This document shows positions 1 to 9,503 of a DNA stretch of 64,000 bases, piece after piece (position 1 is the stretch's first letter; each line of letters starts with the position of its first letter). The notes below the pieces were generated by a model. It was not told where the DNA came from and did not search any database. It saw nothing but the letters and a program-made list of their open reading frames with translations. Source of the stretch: an uncultured Pseudokineococcus sp. (GTDB taxonomy: Bacteria > Actinomycetota > Actinomycetes > Actinomycetales > Quadrisphaeraceae). Location: assembly GCF_947495735.1 (NCBI RefSeq), contig NZ_CANMAA010000001.1, forward strand, positions 372,001 through 436,000, given 5' to 3'. The position numbers were made by a program, and so were the translations under genes.

Positions 1-6
1 CAGAGT

Positions 7-21
7 AGGGCGCTACGCCCT
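7..21. other. small inverted repeat at window edge
   Basis: A six-base-pair stem with a three-base loop (AGGGCG/CGCCCT) lies about 75 bases before the LysR gene. It could be the end of a terminator for a gene outside the window or part of a LysR binding region. There is too little sequence on the left to decide. Confidence 0.3.
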
Positions 22-83
22 CTCGGTCGACGATCGAGCGACTCGGTCCGATCGCGAGTGCCTATCGACGACGGCGACAGGGC

Positions 84-89
84 TACCGT
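84..89 (+). promoter_or_regulatory. -10 hexamer of LysR gene (leaderless)
   Basis: TACCGT sits six bases before the GTG at 96. Transcription would begin at or next to the start codon, which supports that start over the longer open frame beginning further upstream. Confidence 0.5.
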
Positions 90-95
90 CGGCGC

Positions 96-983
96 GTGCA
101 GCTGCAGCAGCTCGCCTGCTTCGTCGCCGTCGTCGACGAGCGCCACTTCACGCGCGCCGCCCAGCGCCTGCACCTGGCCCAGCCGTCGCTGTCCGCGCAG
201 GTGCGCGGCCTGGAGCGCGAGGTCGGGGGCCCGCTGCTGCACCGACAGCGCGGCGCCGTGCGGCCGACCGAGGCGGGGGAGCGCCTCCTGCCCTACGCGC
301 GGCGGATCCTCGCCGACGCGGAGGCCGCGGCCGCCGAGATGCGCCGCGTGCGCGGCTTGGAGACCGGCGTCCTGCGGGTCGGCGCCACGCCGAGCGCCGG
401 CACGGCGCTGCTGCCGCCGGTGCTCCGCCGCTTCCACGACGCGCACCCCGGCGTCCTGCTCCGGCTCGCCGAGGCGGGGTCGCGGGACCTCGTCGAGCAG
501 CTGGCCGTGGGCGCCCTCGACCTCGCCGTCGTCGTCCTGCCGGTGGCCGCGCACGGCGGCGCGCTGGCGACGACGCCGCTGCTGCGGGACGCGCTCGTCC
601 TGGCCAGCGCCGCCGGCTCGCCGGCCCCGGTGCCGGGGCCCAGCGCCGGTCCCGAGGACCTCGCCGAGGTCGGGCTCGTGCTCCCGGGGGAGGGCTACGA
701 CCTGCGCGCGACGGCGCTCGCCGCCTGCGCTGCGGCGGGGGTCGAGCCGCGGGTCGTCGCCGACGGCGGCGAGCTCGACGTCGTCGTGGCGCTGGTGCGC
801 GCCGGGGTGGGGGCCGCGGTGCTGCCGCGCACCGTCGTCGACGGCGCGGGCGGGGCGCTGCGGTGGACGCCGCTGCGCGGGCCGTCCCTGCACCGGACCG
901 TCGGCGTCGCCCACCGCAAGGACGTCCCGCTCGGGCGCGCCGCCGCCGAGGTGCGACGGCTGCTCATCGAGCAGACGTCCTGA
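96..983 (+). CDS. LysR family transcriptional regulator
   Basis: This 295-residue protein is a typical LysR regulator. Residues 1-60 form the winged helix-turn-helix, with the family pattern of FTRAAQRLHLAQPSLSAQVRGLE followed by GGPLLHR. Residues 90-290 are the periplasmic-binding-protein-like effector domain. The length is standard. GTG at 96 is chosen because the HTH begins there and a -10 hexamer lies just upstream. LysR proteins usually control a divergent neighbour and bind a small-molecule inducer, but any divergent gene would lie outside the window, so target and inducer are unknown. Confidence 0.9.
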   Translation: MQLQQLACFVAVVDERHFTRAAQRLHLAQPSLSAQVRGLEREVGGPLLHRQRGAVRPTEAGERLLPYARRILADAEAAAAEMRRVRGLETGVLRVGATPSAGTALLPPVLRRFHDAHPGVLLRLAEAGSRDLVEQLAVGALDLAVVVLPVAAHGGALATTPLLRDALVLASAAGSPAPVPGPSAGPEDLAEVGLVLPGEGYDLRATALAACAAAGVEPRVVADGGELDVVVALVRAGVGAAVLPRTVVDGAGGALRWTPLRGPSLHRTVGVAHRKDVPLGRAAAEVRRLLIEQTS

Positions 984-1083
984 CCCCGGGCCTCGCCTCG
1001 ACGTCGACCGCTCCACCACCTGGGTGTGGTGAGGCCCACAGGGCGCTGGTCGAGAAGTCGTGCCGCGAGGCGCTGCCCGCGCG

Positions 1084-1089
1084 TAGCGT
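1084..1089 (+). promoter_or_regulatory. possible -10 hexamer of secreted AMIN-like gene
   Basis: TAGCGT lies about 60 bases before the ATG at 1151, which has its own purine-rich ribosome site (GGGAAGGGA). This is the leadered arrangement, unlike the previous gene. It is assigned on hexamer match alone. Confidence 0.35.
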
Positions 1090-1150
1090 CGTCCCGCAGG
1101 GCTCGACGGGGAGTCCTGCACCGATCCGGTGATGGGAAGGGACATCGGTC

Positions 1151-1699
1151 ATGAGAGCTCCCACAGCACTCCTCGCCCTCCTCCTCGGCGCCGCGCTCCT
1201 GGCGCCGACCGCCGCCCCAGCGGCGGCAGCCCCCTCCTGCGGCATCCGCTGGGGCTCGCTCCCCGAGCAGGTCACCGAGCCGGCCACGGGCGTCGTCGAG
1301 GACGTCCGCGCCGGCCGGCACGGCTGCTTCGACCGCCTCGTCGTCGACGTCGACGGCGACGTGGAGGGCTACTTCGTGGCCTACGTCGACCAGGTGCGAC
1401 GCCCCGGCAGCGGCGACGTCGTCCCGCTGCGCGGGGGCGCCGCCCTCCAGGTCGTCCCGTACGTCCCGACCTACGACGTCGAGGACGGCAGCGCCACCTA
1501 CGAGCCCGCTGATCCCGACGAGCTCGTCGACGTGGCCGGGTACCGCACCTTCCGCCAGGTCGCCCTCGCGGGGAGCTTCGAGGGCACGACCGACCTCGGG
1601 CTCGGCGTCCGGGCGCGGCTGCCCTTCCGGGCCTTCGTCCTGGACGGCCCGGGCGACGGCTCCCGCCTCGTCGTCGACGTCGCGCACCGCTGGTCCTGA
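1151..1699 (+). CDS. secreted AMIN-like domain protein, function unknown
   Basis: A 182-residue exported protein. Residues 1-27 are a classic signal peptide: a basic start, a leucine-rich core, then a run of alanines before PSC. The mature part resembles the AMIN-like domain of actinobacterial exported proteins, with short beta strands such as FDRLVVDVDG, VPYVPTYDV and SRLVVDVAHRW. AMIN-type domains are linked to cell-wall binding in other bacteria; that role is inferred here. Two cysteines, at about 31 and 50, could form a disulfide. It appears to be monocistronic and converges with the next gene. Confidence 0.7.
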   Translation: MRAPTALLALLLGAALLAPTAAPAAAAPSCGIRWGSLPEQVTEPATGVVEDVRAGRHGCFDRLVVDVDGDVEGYFVAYVDQVRRPGSGDVVPLRGGAALQVVPYVPTYDVEDGSATYEPADPDELVDVAGYRTFRQVALAGSFEGTTDLGLGVRARLPFRAFVLDGPGDGSRLVVDVAHRWS

Positions 1700-1710
1700 G
1701 CGCCACGGTC

Positions 1711-1750
1711 CCTGCGCAGGTGCTCCCCGCACCAGTGCTCCCTGCGCAGG
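1711..1750. repeat. two copies of palindrome CCTGCGCAGG
   Basis: The ten-base palindrome CCTGCGCAGG occurs at 1711-1720 and 1741-1750, with the shorter direct repeat GTGCTCC between and before the copies. The pair lies between convergent genes and could fold as a bidirectional terminator. Confidence 0.5.
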
Positions 1751-1802
1751 GACTGGCCTCGCGGGCCCGCGTCTCACGCAGGCCGCCGGGCAGGAGGGCG
1801 GG

Positions 1803-2234
1803 TCAGCCGGCGCGGGACGGGCGGCGCCGGCTCGCCGCACGGGCGAGGCCCCAGCCGACGAGCGCCGAGACGCTGACGCCGACCGCCAGCCCCGCGCCCA
1901 GCAGCACGGCGCCGACGGCGAAGAGCGGGGAGCCCGACGTCGCGGCGGCCCACGTGGTCCAGGCGACCCAGGAGCCGCCGGCGAGGCCGAGCGGTGCGAG
2001 CACGGGGTGGCGTCGCGCCGCCAGCAGCGCCGCGACGACGCCGGTGGTCGCGGCGCAGCCGAGCACCTGCAGCGTGACGTAGGGGTCCTGCACCGTGCCG
2101 GTGACGACGTCGCGGGAGGGGGAGCGGTCCCAGCCGAGCCAGACCAGCCAGACGACGACGCCCGCGGCGGCCCCCACGGCCGGCTCGACGCCGGCGCGCC
2201 GCCGGCGGGGCGGCGCCCCGCCGGTGCTGCTCAT
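1803..2234 (-). CDS. four-helix membrane protein coupled to mhuD
   Basis: A 143-residue integral membrane protein of unknown function. After a basic N-terminus (PPRRRRAG) there are four hydrophobic segments, near residues 18-36, 47-67, 70-88 and 95-125, then a basic tail. Its ATG overlaps the stop of the heme monooxygenase gene by four bases (ATGA), so the two are probably translated together. That suggests a role near heme or iron handling, but no residue pattern I can name supports transport. It could equally be an unrelated membrane protein sharing the operon. Confidence 0.65.
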   Translation of the reverse strand: MSSTGGAPPRRRRAGVEPAVGAAAGVVVWLVWLGWDRSPSRDVVTGTVQDPYVTLQVLGCAATTGVVAALLAARRHPVLAPLGLAGGSWVAWTTWAAATSGSPLFAVGAVLLGAGLAVGVSVSALVGWGLARAASRRRPSRAG

Positions 2235-2551
2235 GACGGCTCGGACGCCGTCCCGGCGAGGTCGACGACCTCGAACTCCAGCAGGCTCGCGCCCGTCGCC
2301 ACCGGCTTCGCGCGCTCGCCGCCGTGGGCGCGCGCCGCGTCGCCGCCCTCGCTCCAGGCGCGGAAGGACGCGTCGTCCTCCCAGCGCGTGAGGACGAAGT
2401 AGCGCTCCTCGCCCGCGGTCGGGCGCAGCAGCTCGAAGCCGAGGAAGCCCGGGGTGCCGTCCACGGCGCCCAGACGGGCGGCGAAGCGGCGCTCGAGCTC
2501 GGGTCCGGCGCCCTCGGGCACCTCGATGGCGTTGATCTTCACGACGGGCAT
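2231..2551 (-). CDS. mhuD: MhuD-like heme-degrading monooxygenase
   Basis: A 106-residue ABM-fold protein. From the first residue it follows the pattern of the mycobacterial heme oxygenase MhuD: PVVKINAIEVP, then GAGPELERRF, PGFLGFELLRP, GEERYFVLTRWE, and PVATGASLLEFEVV. Asn7, Trp66 and a histidine at 76 correspond to the known heme-binding and catalytic residues, with one inserted residue before the histidine. MhuD opens heme in the cytoplasm to mycobilin and frees iron. The ATG at 2551 is chosen because the family pattern starts exactly there; the open frame extends 37 codons further without similarity. It is first in an overlapping pair with the membrane protein at 1803-2234. Confidence 0.85.
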   Translation of the reverse strand: MPVVKINAIEVPEGAGPELERRFAARLGAVDGTPGFLGFELLRPTAGEERYFVLTRWEDDASFRAWSEGGDAARAHGGERAKPVATGASLLEFEVVDLAGTASEPS

Positions 2552-2671
2552 GGCGCCAGCATCGCGCGTCCGGGGGCCGAGCGGGCAGGTGCCCGCTCCG
2601 CCGAGGAGGACCCGCCCCGCCGAGGAGGAGCGCGCAGATGCCTGTCCGGCGAGATCGTGCAAGGCTCAACC

Positions 2672-3484
2672 ATGCACCTCCACCACGAGCGCCGCGGCGC
2701 CGGCGAGCCTCTCGTCCTCGTGCACGGCCTCGGGTCCACCTGGCGCAGCTGGGACCCGGTCCTGCCCGGCCTGGCCGCCCACCGCGAGGTCGTCGCGCTC
2801 GACCTGCCCGGGTTCGGCGACACGCCGCCGCTGGAGGGCGAGGTGTCGATCGCCACCCTCGCCGACGCCCTGGTCTCCTTCCTGGAGGAGCAGGGGCTGC
2901 GCGACGCCGACCTCGTGGGCAGCTCGGTCGGCGCGCGGCTGGTGCTGGAGCTCGCCCGCCGCGGCGTGGGCGGGGACGTGGTGGCGCTCGACCCGGGCGG
3001 CTTCTGGAACCGTCGCCAGGTGGCCGTCTTCGGGGCCACCATCGGGGCGTCCATCCGGCTCGTCCGAGCGATCCGGCCGGTCCTGCCCGTGCTGCTGGGC
3101 AACCCGGTGACGCGCTCGGCGCTGCTGGCGCAGCTCAGCCCCCGCCCGTGGGCGCTGCCGCCGGACCTGGTGCTGCGCGAGCTCCGGGGCTGGGCCGCGG
3201 CACCCAGCTACGACGCGCTGCTCAGCGCCCTCGTCCACGGGCCGCCGCAGGAGGGCGCACCGGCCGGTGGGACGCCGGGGCGGGTCGTCCTCGGCTGGGG
3301 CCGCCAGGACCGCGTCGTCACCCCGAGCCAGGCGGCCGTCGCCACCGAGCGCTTCCCGGACGCGCAGCTGCACCGGTTCGACTCCTGCGGGCACTTCCCG
3401 ATGTGGGACCAGCCCGCGGAGACGGTGCGCCTCGTCCTGGAGAGCACCGGCCGGGGCGTCCGCTCGCCGGGACGCGAGTCCTGA
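2672..3484 (+). CDS. alpha/beta hydrolase
   Basis: A 270-residue single-domain alpha/beta-hydrolase. The oxyanion-loop motif LVLVHGLGST is near residue 15. The nucleophile elbow is GSSVG with Ser85. A plausible acid lies in GRQDRVV and the catalytic histidine in SCGHFPMWDQP near the end. Residues 120-190 form the variable lid. The family includes esterases, lipases and haloperoxidase-like enzymes; nothing here fixes a substrate. The ATG at 2672 begins 120 bases upstream of, and divergent from, mhuD. The longer upstream open frame lacks family similarity. Confidence 0.8.
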   Translation: MHLHHERRGAGEPLVLVHGLGSTWRSWDPVLPGLAAHREVVALDLPGFGDTPPLEGEVSIATLADALVSFLEEQGLRDADLVGSSVGARLVLELARRGVGGDVVALDPGGFWNRRQVAVFGATIGASIRLVRAIRPVLPVLLGNPVTRSALLAQLSPRPWALPPDLVLRELRGWAAAPSYDALLSALVHGPPQEGAPAGGTPGRVVLGWGRQDRVVTPSQAAVATERFPDAQLHRFDSCGHFPMWDQPAETVRLVLESTGRGVRSPGRES

Positions 3485-3501
3485 GGGGCGGGACGGCTCA
3501 C

Positions 3502-3507
3502 TAGCCT
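3502..3507 (+). promoter_or_regulatory. -10 hexamer of leuB (leaderless)
   Basis: TAGCCT is followed by seven bases and then the ATG of leuB. No ribosome site is present, so a leaderless transcript is likely. Confidence 0.55.
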
Positions 3508-3514
3508 CGCGCGC

Positions 3515-4558
<1,044 letters not shown>

Positions 4559-4588
4559 GAGCCCCTCGGCCGGGCCGGCGCTCGGCGC

Positions 4589-4594
4589 TACGGT
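4589..4594 (+). promoter_or_regulatory. -10 hexamer of ilvE (leaderless)
   Basis: TACGGT is followed by seven bases and the ATG at 4602. This favours that ATG over the longer frame opening at 4530, which would overlap leuB. Confidence 0.55.
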
Positions 4595-4601
4595 GACGGC
4601 C

Positions 4602-5807
4602 ATGGCCAGCGACACGAGCACCCCCTCCGCCACGGCCGGGGGCGGCGCGCCCTCGGCGGTGTCGGCGCCGGACGCCCCCGCCTCCTCGACCGCGGGCGTC
4701 CCCACCGCGGGCAGCCAGGACGTCCGCCTCGACTTCGCGGTCGCGACGGGCGTCCCCCGGCTGCCGGAGGCCGAGCGCGCGGAGGTGCTGGCGAACCCCG
4801 GCTTCGGCAAGCACTTCACCGACCACATGGCCCGCGCCGTGTGGACGCCCGAGGGCTGGGGCCAGGACGCCGTCCTCGCGCACGGCCCCATCACCCTCAG
4901 CCCGGCCGCCGCCGTCCTGCACTACGCGCAGGAGGTCTTCGAGGGCCTCAAGGCCTACCGGCACGCCGACGGCTCCGTGTGGGCCTTCCGCCCCGAGGCC
5001 AACGCCCGCCGCTTCGCCGCTTCCGCGCGCCGCCTCGCGCTGCCGGTACTGCCCGAGGACGCCTTCGTGCGGTCCGTCGAGCAGCTGGTCGCCGCGGACG
5101 TCGACTGGGTGCCCGCCGGCGGGGAGAACAGCCTGTACCTGCGCCCCTTCATGTTCGCCTCCGAGAGCTTCCTCGGCGTGCGGCCGGCGACCGAGGTGAC
5201 CTACCTCGTCATCGCCTCGCCGGCGGGCTCCTACTTCGGCGGCGGGGAGATCACCCCGGTCTCGATCTGGCTGTCCCAGGAGTACAGCCGGGCCGCACCG
5301 GGGGGCACCGGCGCCGCCAAGTGCGGCGGCAACTACGCCGCGAGCCTGCAGGCCCAGGCCGAGGCCGCTGCGCACGGCTGCGACCAGGTCGCCTTCCTCG
5401 ACGCGGTCGAGCACCGCTGGGTCGAGGAGCTCGGCGGCATGAACCTCTTCTTCGTCCTCGACGACGGCACCGTGGTGACGCCGGCGCTCACCGGCACGAT
5501 CCTCGAGGGCGTCACCCGCTCGTCGGTGCTGCAGATCGCGCGTGACCTCGGGCACGACGTCGTGGAGCGCCGGATCGACGTCGCGGAGTGGCGCGAGGGC
5601 TGCGAGTCCGGGCGCATCACCGAGGTGTTCGCCTGCGGCACAGCCGCCGTCGTCACGCCCGTCGGGGCGCTCGTCGAGCCCGACCGCCGCTCGGTGCCCG
5701 GCGACGGCGGCACGGGCGAGGTCACCGCCGCGATCCGCCAGCGGCTCACCGACGTCCAGCAGGGCCGCGCCGAGGACGCCCACGGCTGGATGCACCGGCT
5801 GGTCTGA
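4602..5807 (+). CDS. ilvE: branched-chain amino acid aminotransferase
   Basis: A 401-residue fold-type IV PLP enzyme. It makes leucine, isoleucine and valine from their 2-oxo acids with glutamate as amino donor. The PLP lysine is Lys240 in AAKCGGNYA. Other family landmarks are YAQEVFEGLKAYR, the arginine in FRPEANARRF, the LYLRPFMF strand, EELGGMNLFFV and GTAAVVTPV. The first 45 residues are a Ser/Ala/Thr-rich low-complexity extension that the shortest family members lack. It directly follows leuB, so the last two steps of leucine synthesis are side by side. A strong hairpin terminates it. Confidence 0.95.
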   Translation: MASDTSTPSATAGGGAPSAVSAPDAPASSTAGVPTAGSQDVRLDFAVATGVPRLPEAERAEVLANPGFGKHFTDHMARAVWTPEGWGQDAVLAHGPITLSPAAAVLHYAQEVFEGLKAYRHADGSVWAFRPEANARRFAASARRLALPVLPEDAFVRSVEQLVAADVDWVPAGGENSLYLRPFMFASESFLGVRPATEVTYLVIASPAGSYFGGGEITPVSIWLSQEYSRAAPGGTGAAKCGGNYAASLQAQAEAAAHGCDQVAFLDAVEHRWVEELGGMNLFFVLDDGTVVTPALTGTILEGVTRSSVLQIARDLGHDVVERRIDVAEWREGCESGRITEVFACGTAAVVTPVGALVEPDRRSVPGDGGTGEVTAAIRQRLTDVQQGRAEDAHGWMHRLV

Positions 5808-5831
5808 GCCTGCTCGCCCGCGGGCGCGTCT

Positions 5832-5865
5832 GGACGCGGGACGCGGCTGACCGCGTCCTGCGTCC
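5832..5865. terminator. bidirectional terminator hairpin
   Basis: A 15-base stem with one wobble pair and a CTGA loop lies between the convergent ilvE and DNA glycosylase genes. It has no U tract, as is usual for terminators in very GC-rich genomes. Confidence 0.65.
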
Positions 5866-5874
5866 ACCACCTCC

Positions 5875-6822
5875 TCAGCCGTCGGTGACGACGGCGTCGA
5901 GCAGGGGGAGCAGGGCGTCGCGCAGCAGCTGCCCGCGGGCGGCCAGGGCGCGCTGCTCGGCGGCGTACTGCGCGCGGCCCTCGGCGGTCTCCACGCGGAC
6001 CGGCTCGCGCCCGTAGCGGCTCAGGTCGTAGGGCGAGGCGCGCATGTCCAGCTCCCGGATGGCGCGCGCGTGGAGGAAGGCCTCGAGCACCAGCGACGAC
6101 GGCGCCAGCGGGACGAGCAGGAACGCCGCCCGGTAGAGGTCCATCCCGGCGTGCAGGCACCCGGGCTGCTCGAGGGCCGGCTGGGTCTCCCGCGTCGGCT
6201 CCAGCGGGCTCAGCGCGACGGCGCTCGGCGGGTAGAAGCGGAACGCGTCGACGTGGGTGCAGCGCAGCCACCCCCGCCGGGCGCCCTCCTCGACGACGGC
6301 GTCGGTGCCCGCCGCGCCCAGGCGCAGGGGCTGGCGCTCGTGGCGCAGCACCGAGGGGTCGGACGCCGAGCCGTGCACCATCGCCCACTCGTGCAGGCCG
6401 AAGCAGCCGAGCTCGGGGGTGCGGCCCCGCGTGGCGGCGACGACGTCGCGCACGTGCCCCAGCCGCCGGCTCTGCGAGGCGGCGACCGCGGCCGGGTCGA
6501 CGACGACGCCCTCGCGTCCGTCGTCGGCCGTCCAGGCGGCGTACCCGCGCCAGTCGAGCCGCTCGCGCGCGGCGCCGCCGAGGAGCACGACGCCGGCGCC
6601 GGGGTGCCAGCGAGCCAGCTGGCCGGGGCGGAAGCGGTAGTAGGAGAAGAGGAAGTCCTCCACGGGGTGCGGCTCGCCCGCGCTCGCCCGCTCGCGGTGG
6701 CCGGCGGTCAGCGCCTCGACGCGCTCGCGGTGGGCCTCGGCCTCCGGGAGCCACTCGTCCTCGGCCCGGACGGACGGGGCCCCGACGGTCTGGACCGGGT
6801 CGGTCGGGGCGGTGGTCGGCAC
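5875..6822 (-). CDS. 3-methyladenine DNA glycosylase-like protein
   Basis: A 315-residue protein resembling the actinobacterial family usually annotated as 3-methyladenine DNA glycosylase. Recognisable stretches are HPVEDFLFSYYRFRPGQL, the CFGLHEWAMVH pattern in the middle, QPGCLHAGMDLYRAA, and ASPYDLSRYG near the end. Methyl-purine excision is inferred from that annotation; I cannot point to a catalytic residue, and the family's biochemistry is not well established. GTG at 6822 is chosen because TACCGT lies six bases upstream. It is divergent from the FAH-family gene, with only about 78 bases between the two start codons. Confidence 0.65.
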   Translation of the reverse strand: MPTTAPTDPVQTVGAPSVRAEDEWLPEAEAHRERVEALTAGHRERASAGEPHPVEDFLFSYYRFRPGQLARWHPGAGVVLLGGAARERLDWRGYAAWTADDGREGVVVDPAAVAASQSRRLGHVRDVVAATRGRTPELGCFGLHEWAMVHGSASDPSVLRHERQPLRLGAAGTDAVVEEGARRGWLRCTHVDAFRFYPPSAVALSPLEPTRETQPALEQPGCLHAGMDLYRAAFLLVPLAPSSLVLEAFLHARAIRELDMRASPYDLSRYGREPVRVETAEGRAQYAAEQRALAARGQLLRDALLPLLDAVVTDG

Positions 6823-6828
6823 GCCACC

Positions 6829-6834
6829 ACGGTA
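6829..6834 (-). promoter_or_regulatory. -10 hexamer of glycosylase gene (leaderless)
   Basis: Read on the minus strand, TACCGT is followed by six bases and the GTG at 6822. Confidence 0.5.
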
Positions 6835-6887
6835 GGTGCCCCGCCGGGCGCCCCCTGCGGCCGCGGGGCGCCCGTCGCCGTCCTCGA

Positions 6888-6893
6888 TACGCT
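6888..6893 (+). promoter_or_regulatory. -10 hexamer of FAH-family gene (leaderless)
   Basis: TACGCT is followed by seven bases and the GTG at 6901. It lies back to back with the glycosylase promoter, 53 bases apart. Confidence 0.5.
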
Positions 6894-6900
6894 CGCGGGC

Positions 6901-7677
6901 GTGCGCATCGCGAGGTTCACCCGGGACGACGACATCAGCTACGGGTTCGTGGAGGGCGAGCCGGGGGAGGAGCGCCTGCACGTGGTCGGCGGTGATCCGC
7001 TGTACACGAAGCTGACCCCGACCGGCGCCGTGGTGGGCCTCGACGAGGTCCGCCTGCTGGCCCCGATCATCCCCCGCAGCAAGGTGGTCGGGATCGGCCG
7101 CAACTACCGCGACCACGCGCGCGAGATGGGCAACGAGCTCCCCAGCAAGCCCCTGATGTTCCTGGTGCCCAACACGGCCGTCGTCGGCCCCGACGACCCG
7201 GTGGTGCTGCCCTCGTTCTCCGAGCAGGTGTCCTACGAGGGGGAGCTGGCCGTCGTCATCGGCCGCCTCTGCAAGGACGTGCCGCGCGAGCGGGTGCGCG
7301 AGGTGGTCTACGGCTACACCTGCGCCAACGACGTGACGGCCCGCGACGCCCAGCAGAGCGACGGCCAGTGGGCCCGCGCCAAGGGCTTCGACTCCTCCTG
7401 CCCGCTCGGGCCGTGGATCAGCACCGACCTCGACCCCGCCGACCTGGCCCTGCGCACCCGGCTGGACGGCGAGCTCGTCCAGGACGGGCGCACCTCCGAC
7501 ATGGTCTTCGACGTCCCCGACCTCGTGGCCGCCGTCTCCGCCGCCTTCACGCTGCTGCCGGGCGACGTCATCCTCACCGGCACCCCGGCGGGCGTCGGGC
7601 TGCTCTCCGCCGGCCAGCGGGTCGACGTCGAGATCGAGGGCATCGGCACCCTGAGCAACCCGGTGGTGTCCCGATGA
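6901..7677 (+). CDS. fumarylacetoacetate hydrolase family protein
   Basis: A 258-residue FAH-superfamily protein, the counterpart of Rv2993c by position before gltX. The catalytic core begins at [12 protein letters not shown] near residue 61. The metal site is [10 protein letters not shown] (Glu-x-Glu), with further ligands in [23 protein letters not shown] and [16 protein letters not shown] complete the fold. Members hydrolyse C-C bonds in acylpyruvates, decarboxylate oxaloacetate, or isomerise homoprotocatechuate products; the substrate here is unknown. Its stop overlaps the gltX start by four bases (ATGA), so it is translationally coupled to gltX. Confidence 0.9.
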   Translation: MRIARFTRDDDISYGFVEGEPGEERLHVVGGDPLYTKLTPTGAVVGLDEVRLLAPIIPRSKVVGIGRNYRDHAREMGNELPSKPLMFLVPNTAVVGPDDPVVLPSFSEQVSYEGELAVVIGRLCKDVPRERVREVVYGYTCANDVTARDAQQSDGQWARAKGFDSSCPLGPWISTDLDPADLALRTRLDGELVQDGRTSDMVFDVPDLVAAVSAAFTLLPGDVILTGTPAGVGLLSAGQRVDVEIEGIGTLSNPVVSR

Positions 7678-9215
7678 GCGCTACCACCGGCTCCGGCGCG
7701 TCCCCGCGCGCCGCGACGGCCACCGGCCTCGCCGAGGCGACCGGTGCCGACGTGCGCGTGCGCTTCTGCCCCTCGCCCACCGGCACCCCGCACGTCGGGG
7801 TCATGCGCGCCGCGCTCTTCAACTGGGCCTACGCGCGGCACACGGGCGGCACCTTCGTGTTCCGCGTCGAGGACACCGACGCCGCGCGGGACAGCCAGGA
7901 GTCGATGGACGCCATCGTCGAGGGCCTGGCGTGGCTGGGCCTCGACTACGACGAGGGCCCCGGCGTCGGCGGCCCGCACGCCCCCTACCGGCAGAGCGAG
8001 CGCCGCGACCTGTACGCCGACGTCGCCCGCCGCCTCCTCGAGGAGGGCTACGCCTACGAGTCGTGGTCGACGCCGGAGGAGGTCGAGGAGCGCCACCGCG
8101 CCGCCGGCCGCGACCCCAAGCTCGGCTACGACGGCTTCGACCGCGACCTCACGCCCGCCCAGGTGCAGGCCTTCCGCGACCAGGGGCGCGAGCCCGTCCT
8201 GCGCGTGCGGATGCCGGACGAGGACGTCGTCGTGAGCGACCTGGTGCGCGGCGAGGTCGTGTTCCCCGCCGGCTCGGTGCCCGACTTCGTCGTCGTGCGC
8301 GCCAACGGCCAGCCGCTGTACACGCTGGTCAACCCCGTCGACGACGGCGTCATGGGCATCACCCACGTGCTGCGCGGGGAGGACCTGCTCTCCTCGACGC
8401 CGCGCCAGGTGGTGCTGCACCGCGCTCTCGTGGAGATGGGCCTCTCCCAGCGGGTCCCGCAGTTCGGCCACCTGCCGCTCGTGCTGGGCGAGGGCAACCG
8501 CAAGCTCAGCAAGCGCGACCCGGAGTCGGACCTGTTCCTGCACCGCGAGCGGGGCCTCCTGCCGGAGGGGATGGTCAACTACCTGGCGCTGCTGGGCTGG
8601 TCCATCGCGCCGGACCGCGACGTCTTCACGCGCGAGGAGCTCGTCGAGGCCTTCGACGTCCGCGACATCGGCGCCAACCCGGCCCGGTGGGACCAGAAGA
8701 AGGCCGAGGCCCTCAACGGCGACCACCTGCGGATGCTGGCGCCGGAGGTGCTGCTCGACCGCGTCCTGCCGCACCTGCGGTCGGCCGGGCTGCTGGACGG
8801 CGACCCGACGCCGGCGCAGCGCCGCCTGCTGGAGGGGGCGGTGCCCCTGGTCCAGACGCGCATGGCCGTGCTCTCCGAGGCCCCGGGGATGCTCGGCTTC
8901 CTCCTTGTGCCCGACGAGGAGCTGGTCGTGGAGGAGGACGCCCTCGGCGCGCTGCGCCCCGAGGCGGCGGACGTGCTCGACGCCTCCGCCGCGGCGCTCG
9001 TGGACCTCGTGGACTGGGACGCGGCGGCCGTCGAGTCGGCCCTGCGCGCCGCCGTCGTCGACGGGCTGGGCGTCAAGCCGAAGTTCGCCTTCGGCCCCCT
9101 GCGCACGGCGGTGACCGGTCGGCGCATCTCGCCGCCGCTGTTCGAGTCCCTGGAGCTCCTCGGCCGGGAGAGCTCGATGCTCCGCATCGCCGCGCTGCGG
9201 CGTCGGCTGGGCTGA
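7674..9215 (+). CDS. gltX: glutamyl-tRNA synthetase
   Basis: A 513-residue class I aminoacyl-tRNA synthetase that charges tRNA-Glu. It has the HIGH-type motif in [12 protein letters not shown] near residue 32, the [12 protein letters not shown] pattern of GluRS, and the KMSKS-type loop KLSKRDPES near residue 278. The C-terminal anticodon-binding domain follows. The first 25 residues are low complexity and precede the conserved VRVRFCPSP, so the true start could be slightly later, although the ATGA overlap with the FAH gene supports this ATG. The gene lies just upstream of the tRNA-Glu it would charge. A gatCAB-type amidation route for tRNA-Gln is expected in actinomycetes but is not encoded here. 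Confidence 0.96.
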   Translation: MSATTGSGASPRAATATGLAEATGADVRVRFCPSPTGTPHVGVMRAALFNWAYARHTGGTFVFRVEDTDAARDSQESMDAIVEGLAWLGLDYDEGPGVGGPHAPYRQSERRDLYADVARRLLEEGYAYESWSTPEEVEERHRAAGRDPKLGYDGFDRDLTPAQVQAFRDQGREPVLRVRMPDEDVVVSDLVRGEVVFPAGSVPDFVVVRANGQPLYTLVNPVDDGVMGITHVLRGEDLLSSTPRQVVLHRALVEMGLSQRVPQFGHLPLVLGEGNRKLSKRDPESDLFLHRERGLLPEGMVNYLALLGWSIAPDRDVFTREELVEAFDVRDIGANPARWDQKKAEALNGDHLRMLAPEVLLDRVLPHLRSAGLLDGDPTPAQRRLLEGAVPLVQTRMAVLSEAPGMLGFLLVPDEELVVEEDALGALRPEAADVLDASAAALVDLVDWDAAAVESALRAAVVDGLGVKPKFAFGPLRTAVTGRRISPPLFESLELLGRESSMLRIAALRRRLG

Positions 9216-9242
9216 GCCGCAGCCCGTCGGCCGCAGCCCGCA

Positions 9243-9273
9243 GCCCGCCGGCCGGCGTCGCCAGCCGGCGGGC
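9243..9273 (+). terminator. gltX terminator hairpin
   Basis: A ten-base-pair stem (GCCCGCCGGC/GCCGGCGGGC) with an 11-base loop lies 28 bases after the gltX stop. It separates gltX from the tRNA promoter. Confidence 0.55.
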
Positions 9274-9314
9274 GCCCGGGCTGAGTCGGTCCGGGCCGAG
9301 GACGGGAGCCGATT

Positions 9315-9342
9315 TTGGCTCGGGGCTCAGCACCGGTACTGT
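9315..9342 (+). promoter_or_regulatory. tRNA promoter
   Basis: TTGGCT at 9315-9320 and TACTGT at 9337-9342, 16 bases apart, form the best -35/-10 pair in the region. They lie about 48 bases before the tRNA-Gln 5' end. Confidence 0.55.
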
Positions 9343-9389
9343 CCTCTCTCGGTAAGGCGCTCGGCCACGCGGCCAGCGTGGTACCCCGG

Positions 9390-9461
9390 TGGGGTATGGT
9401 GTAATTGGCAGCACGACTGGTTCTGGTCCAGTTAGTCTAGGTTCGAGTCCTGGTACCCCAG
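9390..9461 (+). tRNA. tRNA-Gln (CTG)
   Basis: A 72-nt cloverleaf. The acceptor stem TGGGGTA/TACCCCA has seven pairs with discriminator G. The anticodon stem ACTGG/CCAGT closes the loop TTCTGGT with anticodon CTG at 9423-9425. The T arm contains GGTTCGAGTCC. CCA is not encoded. Confidence 0.95.
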
Positions 9462-9503
9462 CGCACGACCCGCACCACCTGTTCGCACCAGAGCGAACGA
9501 CAT

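Noticed and set aside
9481-9498. SOS (LexA) box between the tRNAs
   Set aside because: GTTCGC-ACCAGA-GCGAAC is a dyad but has the halves in the reverse order from the actinobacterial SOS box. A tRNA-processing hairpin is more likely.
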